Positions 6,530-9,687 of a stretch of 9,687 bases of DNA are shown here, in pieces. Position 1 is the stretch's first letter, and the number at the start of each line of letters is the position of its first letter. Below the pieces are notes generated by a model that saw nothing but the letters and a program-made list of their open reading frames with translations, was not told where the DNA came from and made no database searches. Source of the stretch: M3007 sp039804245 (GTDB lineage Bacteria; Bacteroidota; Bacteroidia; Chitinophagales; Saprospiraceae); assembly GCA_039804245.1 (NCBI GenBank), contig JBDLWO010000139.1:1-9687 (forward strand). Direction: 5' to 3'. The position numbers and the translations under genes are program-made.

Positions 6530-7645
6530 ATGAACGTCCTGACCAGCCCAGCCTCCACCGATACCTTTCCCATTAATGGAACCGACCACCTTGAGTTGTA
6601 CGTAGGTAATGCCAAACAGAGCGCCATGTACTATATGGCAGCGCTCGGCTTCGAACTCGTTGCCTACTGCGGCCCCGAGACCGGTGTTTTCGACCGGGTG
6701 AGCTACGTCCTGCAACAAGAAAAGGTTCGGATCGTTCTCACGGCTTCCCTGCAGCCGGATACAGACATAGCCCGCCATGTGTCGCTGCATGGAGATGGAG
6801 TGAAGGTACTTGCTCTTTGGGTGGAGGATGCCGAACAGGCCTGGCGCCTGGCTGTAGAACGCGGCGCCGAGTCGGCTTTTGAACCGATAAAACAGAAAGA
6901 CCAATATGGTGAGGTGACACTGGCCTCGATAAAGACCTACGGCGATACTATTCATACTTTCGTTGACAGAAGAAATTACAGCGGCCCCTTTCTGCCCGGT
7001 TTCGAAGCGCGAAAGAGTGCATATCCATCCAGGCCGGTCGGTCTGAAATATGTAGATCACTGTGTAGGCAACGTGGAGCTCGGCGCCATGAATAAATGGG
7101 TGAAGTTCTATCAGGATGTGATGGGCTTCAAACTGCTTATCACTTTTGACGACAAGGATATTTCCACCGAATACACCGCCCTTATGTCGAAAGTAGTGAG
7201 CAATGGAAATGGCTACATCAAATTCCCGATCAACGAGCCGGCCAAAGGGAAAAAACGCAGCCAGATTGACGAGTATCTCGACTTTTACAAAGGGCCCGGC
7301 GTACAGCACATTGCCGTAGCTACCGATGATATCATCGCCACAGTAGGACAGATGCGCGAAAATGGGGTGGATTTCCTCCTCGTACCGGAAACCTACTATG
7401 AAGATGTGCCAACCAGGGTAGGAAAAATCAATGAAAACCTGGATGACATCAAACGCCTGAATATCCTGGTTGACCGTGATGAAGATGGCTACCTGCTCCA
7501 GATATTCACCAAACCCATTCAGGATCGCCCCACCGTTTTCTTCGAAATTATTCAGCGCAATGGCGCCACCTCTTTCGGAAAAGGCAACTTCAAGGCTCTT
7601 TTTGAGGCAATTGAAAGGGAACAGGAACTCCGGGGAACTTTGTAG
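6530..7645 (+). CDS. hppD: 4-hydroxyphenylpyruvate dioxygenase
   Basis: This 371-residue non-haem iron(II) enzyme converts 4-hydroxyphenylpyruvate and oxygen to homogentisate and carbon dioxide, the second step of tyrosine breakdown in the cytoplasm. Length is normal for the family. It has two vicinal-oxygen-chelate domains: an N-terminal one (about 18-150, starting DHLELYVGNA) and a catalytic C-terminal one (about 170-345). The three iron ligands are visible: His177 (YVDHCVGNV), His260 (GVQHIAVATDDI) and Glu339 (VFFEIIQRNG). Gln324 in DGYLLQIFTK and the C-terminal GKGNFKALFEAIEREQ are also typical. I chose the ATG at 6530 because the in-frame TTG at 6500 lies inside the -7 box. No homogentisate dioxygenase or other tyrosine-pathway gene is beside it; the next gene, 28 bases on, is a peptidase. 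Identification is very secure. Confidence 0.96.
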   Translation: MNVLTSPASTDTFPINGTDHLELYVGNAKQSAMYYMAALGFELVAYCGPETGVFDRVSYVLQQEKVRIVLTASLQPDTDIARHVSLHGDGVKVLALWVEDAEQAWRLAVERGAESAFEPIKQKDQYGEVTLASIKTYGDTIHTFVDRRNYSGPFLPGFEARKSAYPSRPVGLKYVDHCVGNVELGAMNKWVKFYQDVMGFKLLITFDDKDISTEYTALMSKVVSNGNGYIKFPINEPAKGKKRSQIDEYLDFYKGPGVQHIAVATDDIIATVGQMRENGVDFLLVPETYYEDVPTRVGKINENLDDIKRLNILVDRDEDGYLLQIFTKPIQDRPTVFFEIIQRNGATSFGKGNFKALFEAIEREQELRGTL

Positions 7646-7673
7646 GTCAAATCGCCTCAAAGCCGCCGATATC

Positions 7674-9431
7674 ATGCATAAACTGACAATAGTGGCACTG
7701 CTTTGCTGCATTGCCTGTAACCGACATCTTCAAAAGTCTGTCATGGCCGATTTTACCATTCCGTTCGAACACGATAATAACCGGACGCTCACCTATGACG
7801 AGGCGATCGCCTGTTATGAAAAACTGGCTGCCGCCTGTCCACGGCAGTTCAGGCTGAGCTCCGTGGGCAGTACCGACAGCGGCCGCCCGCTGCACGTGGC
7901 TGTTATCTCGGGCGACGGGGAGTTCGATCCGGAGGCTATCCGGCGCTCCGGCAGACAGATCATGATGATCAATAATGGTATCCACCCCGGTGAACCGGAA
8001 GGGATTGATGCCACCATCATGCTTTTCCGCGATTATCTGGCGAAACCTGAACAGTTCAGGGCTATACTCGACAAAATAGCCATCGTGGCTATACCTGTAT
8101 ATAATGTGGACGGATGCCTGAACCGCGGCTCATTCAGCCGGGCCAATCAGGATGGCCCCGAATCGTATGGCTTTCGCGGGAACGCACGCAACTACGACCT
8201 GAACCGGGATTTTGTAAAATGTGACTCCAGAAATGCCCGGACGTTCAATCAGATTTTCAGAACCTGGAATCCGGATATTTTTGTAGATAATCATACCAGT
8301 AACGGCGCTGATTATCAGTATGTTATGACGCTTATTGCCACGCAGCACAATAAACTGGAGGCACCGCTTGGCGAGTTTCTTCAGAATACCATGTTGCCCG
8401 AACTGTACGGCAATATGTCTGCAAAGGGCTGGGATATGATTCCCTACGTGGACACGCCCGGTGAAACGCCCGATTCGGGTATTGTGGGCTTTTGCGATCA
8501 CGGCCGATACTCAACCGGCTATGCAGCCATGTGGAATACGATCGGGTTCATGCCCGAAACCCATATGCTAAAGCCTTTCAAAGACCGCGTATGGAGTACC
8601 TACGCTTTCATGGAGGTGGTCATGAAGTTCACAGCCGACCACGCCGACGAGATTGGTCGCGCGCGTGCAGAGGCGTTTGCGCATACCCGCGCGAAACAAA
8701 CCTTCGCCCTGGACTATGCCATGGATCAGAAGAAGTTCGACATGATTGAATTCAGGGGTTTCGCGGCCAGATACAAGCCTTCAGAGGTGAGCGGACTGCC
8801 CAGGTTATGGTACGACAGGTCGGAGCCATACACCAAGCAGATTCCGTACTACAATCATTTTGAGCCTTCTGTAACAGTTGAAAAACCGCAGGCTTATATA
8901 ATCCCGCAGGCATGGGAGCATGTCATTGATCGCCTGAAAATCAATGGTGTGCAGATGGAGGTGCTGGAGAAGCCGCTGGAAATAGAAACCGAGACCTACT
9001 ACATAGGCGATTTCAAAACCAGAAATGGCTGGGAAGGACATTATTATCACAGCGGAGTCAAACTGGAAAAGCGCAATATGAAGCGCAGGTTTGATGCGGG
9101 GGATGTAGTTGTACGTGTAAATCAGGATGCCAACCGCTACATCGTGGAAACACTGGAGCCGAATGCGCCTGATTCCTGGTTCGCCTGGAATTTCTTTGAG
9201 CCGGTGCTCATGCAGAAGGAATATTTCTCTGCCTATGTGTTCGAAGACCTGGCAGCCGAATTTTTACGTGAAAATCCGGCTGTCAGGGAAGAACTGGATG
9301 CCAAACGAAAGGCAGATCCGGAGTTTGCCGGGAGCGCCTCGATGCAGCTCGACTGGGTGTACAGGAAATCTCCCTGGTACGAACAGACGCACCGGATGTA
9401 CCCGGTAGCACGGGTGATGAGCGGCCTGTAA
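7674..9431 (+). CDS. Secreted M14-family zinc carboxypeptidase
   Basis: The product is 585 residues from the ATG at 7674. The first residues, MHKLTIVALLCCIACN, form a short signal peptide ending in a lipobox-like CIAC, so Cys15 is probably lipidated, although the -3 residue is Cys rather than Leu. The M14 catalytic set is complete: HPGE with zinc ligands His104 and Glu107, DLNRDF at 175-180 giving the Asn177/Arg178 pair that holds the substrate carboxylate, His207 in DNHTSN as third zinc ligand, and Glu295 in MPETHML as general base. The peptidase domain covers about 35-330; the following 250 residues look like a separate, mostly beta domain I cannot name. The protein probably trims peptides outside the cytoplasm. 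The frame is open further upstream, but that part is an out-of-frame shadow of hppD. The 28-base gap after hppD, with no promoter visible, suggests one transcript. A later ATG at 7743 would give a form without signal peptide. Confidence 0.88.
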   Translation: MHKLTIVALLCCIACNRHLQKSVMADFTIPFEHDNNRTLTYDEAIACYEKLAAACPRQFRLSSVGSTDSGRPLHVAVISGDGEFDPEAIRRSGRQIMMINNGIHPGEPEGIDATIMLFRDYLAKPEQFRAILDKIAIVAIPVYNVDGCLNRGSFSRANQDGPESYGFRGNARNYDLNRDFVKCDSRNARTFNQIFRTWNPDIFVDNHTSNGADYQYVMTLIATQHNKLEAPLGEFLQNTMLPELYGNMSAKGWDMIPYVDTPGETPDSGIVGFCDHGRYSTGYAAMWNTIGFMPETHMLKPFKDRVWSTYAFMEVVMKFTADHADEIGRARAEAFAHTRAKQTFALDYAMDQKKFDMIEFRGFAARYKPSEVSGLPRLWYDRSEPYTKQIPYYNHFEPSVTVEKPQAYIIPQAWEHVIDRLKINGVQMEVLEKPLEIETETYYIGDFKTRNGWEGHYYHSGVKLEKRNMKRRFDAGDVVVRVNQDANRYIVETLEPNAPDSWFAWNFFEPVLMQKEYFSAYVFEDLAAEFLRENPAVREELDAKRKADPEFAGSASMQLDWVYRKSPWYEQTHRMYPVARVMSGL

Positions 9432-9457
9432 GTAACCGCGGGCGCCTGTCGGGATAC

Positions 9458-9687
9458 TCAGAATCTGTACAGGGTCGTACTTCTGTAAGTTTCACCCGGA
9501 TTGAGTACTGTAGTGGGGAATTCCGGTTGATTGGGTGAATCGGGATAGTGTTCTGTTTCCAGGCACAGTCCGGTGCGGTATTTATATGGTATGTTGCCTT
9601 TTCCCACAACCGTGCCGTCGAGAAAATTGCCACTGTAGAACTGGATAGCCGGTTCGGTGGTATATACTTCCATCTTTCTGCCGCTGA
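9458..9687 (-). CDS. galM: Aldose 1-epimerase, C-terminal part (cut by window edge)
   Basis: Only the last 76 or so codons are in the window; the gene enters from the right edge. It catalyses alpha/beta interconversion of aldose sugars such as galactose or glucose. Family features are clear: SGRKMEVYTTEPAIQFYSGN, then NFLDGTVVGKG, the catalytic segment LCLETEHYPDSPNQPEFP whose first Glu (LET) is the general base, and the closing LNPGETYRSTTLYRF. The residue after LET is Glu where the usual motif has Gln (ETQ). The gene converges with the M14 peptidase gene; the 26-base gap between stop codons has no convincing intrinsic terminator. Confidence 0.93.
   Translation of the reverse strand, partial: SGRKMEVYTTEPAIQFYSGNFLDGTVVGKGNIPYKYRTGLCLETEHYPDSPNQPEFPTTVLNPGETYRSTTLYRF

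Noticed and set aside
7470..7673. Upstream extension of the M14 peptidase frame into hppD
   Set aside because: It overlaps the conserved C-terminus of hppD out of frame and would bury the signal peptide inside the protein.
6494..7711. Minus-strand open frame of 405 codons covering all of hppD
   Set aside because: hppD on the plus strand has all iron ligands and family-length match. The antisense frame has no known motif and arises from codon bias of the opposite strand.
9432..9457. Bidirectional terminator between the M14 peptidase and aldose epimerase genes
   Set aside because: Only a 4-bp GCGG/CCGC pairing is visible around the stop codon, without a T tract.

Overview
The window looks like chromosome from a member of the Bacteroidota, possibly Chitinophaga-like. 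The clues are two good matches to the Bacteroidota -7 promoter box (TAnnTTTG), one with a TTG at the expected 19-nt spacing, weak or absent Shine-Dalgarno sequences at most genes, a small peptide with the double-glycine leader typical of that phylum, and gene families common there. The genes sampled are about 52% G+C. The first 170 bases are about 69% G+C by my count and end in a G8 run, so they look foreign, decayed or misassembled.

Layout from left to right: (1) 1-173, a GC-rich stretch with no recognisable gene. (2) 192-464, an apparent remnant of a small accessory gene that I associate with diversity-generating retroelements (DGRs); only about its first 43 codons look like the family. (3) A minus-strand transcription unit with its own promoter (750-779), ribosome binding site, 68-residue double-glycine-leader peptide gene (697 to 491) and strong intrinsic terminator (404-442). 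(4) A large minus-strand gene, 4302 to 856, for the fused isobutyryl-CoA mutase IcmF (B12 domain, GTPase chaperone and mutase in one chain). (5) A minus-strand gene, 6389 to 4404, for a multi-spanning TMTC-like glycosyltransferase with C-terminal TPRs. (6) A divergent intergenic region, 6390-6529, holding a leader hairpin, an inverted repeat and a promoter. (7) A plus-strand pair 28 bases apart: 4-hydroxyphenylpyruvate dioxygenase (6530-7645) and a secreted M14 metallocarboxypeptidase (7674-9431). (8) The 3' end of a convergent aldose 1-epimerase gene on the minus strand (9458 to the window edge).

Functionally most of this is metabolic core. IcmF links branched-chain (valine-type) and straight-chain C4 acyl-CoA metabolism, HPPD opens tyrosine catabolism, and the M14 peptidase could supply amino acids from peptides outside the cytoplasm. 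The accessory interest is at the left end, where the DGR-type remnant, the orphan double-glycine peptide unit and the compositional break lie within 800 bases. I found no complete new defence or mobile system, no CRISPR array, no tRNA or rRNA, no insertion sequence, and no template/variable repeat pair of a DGR.
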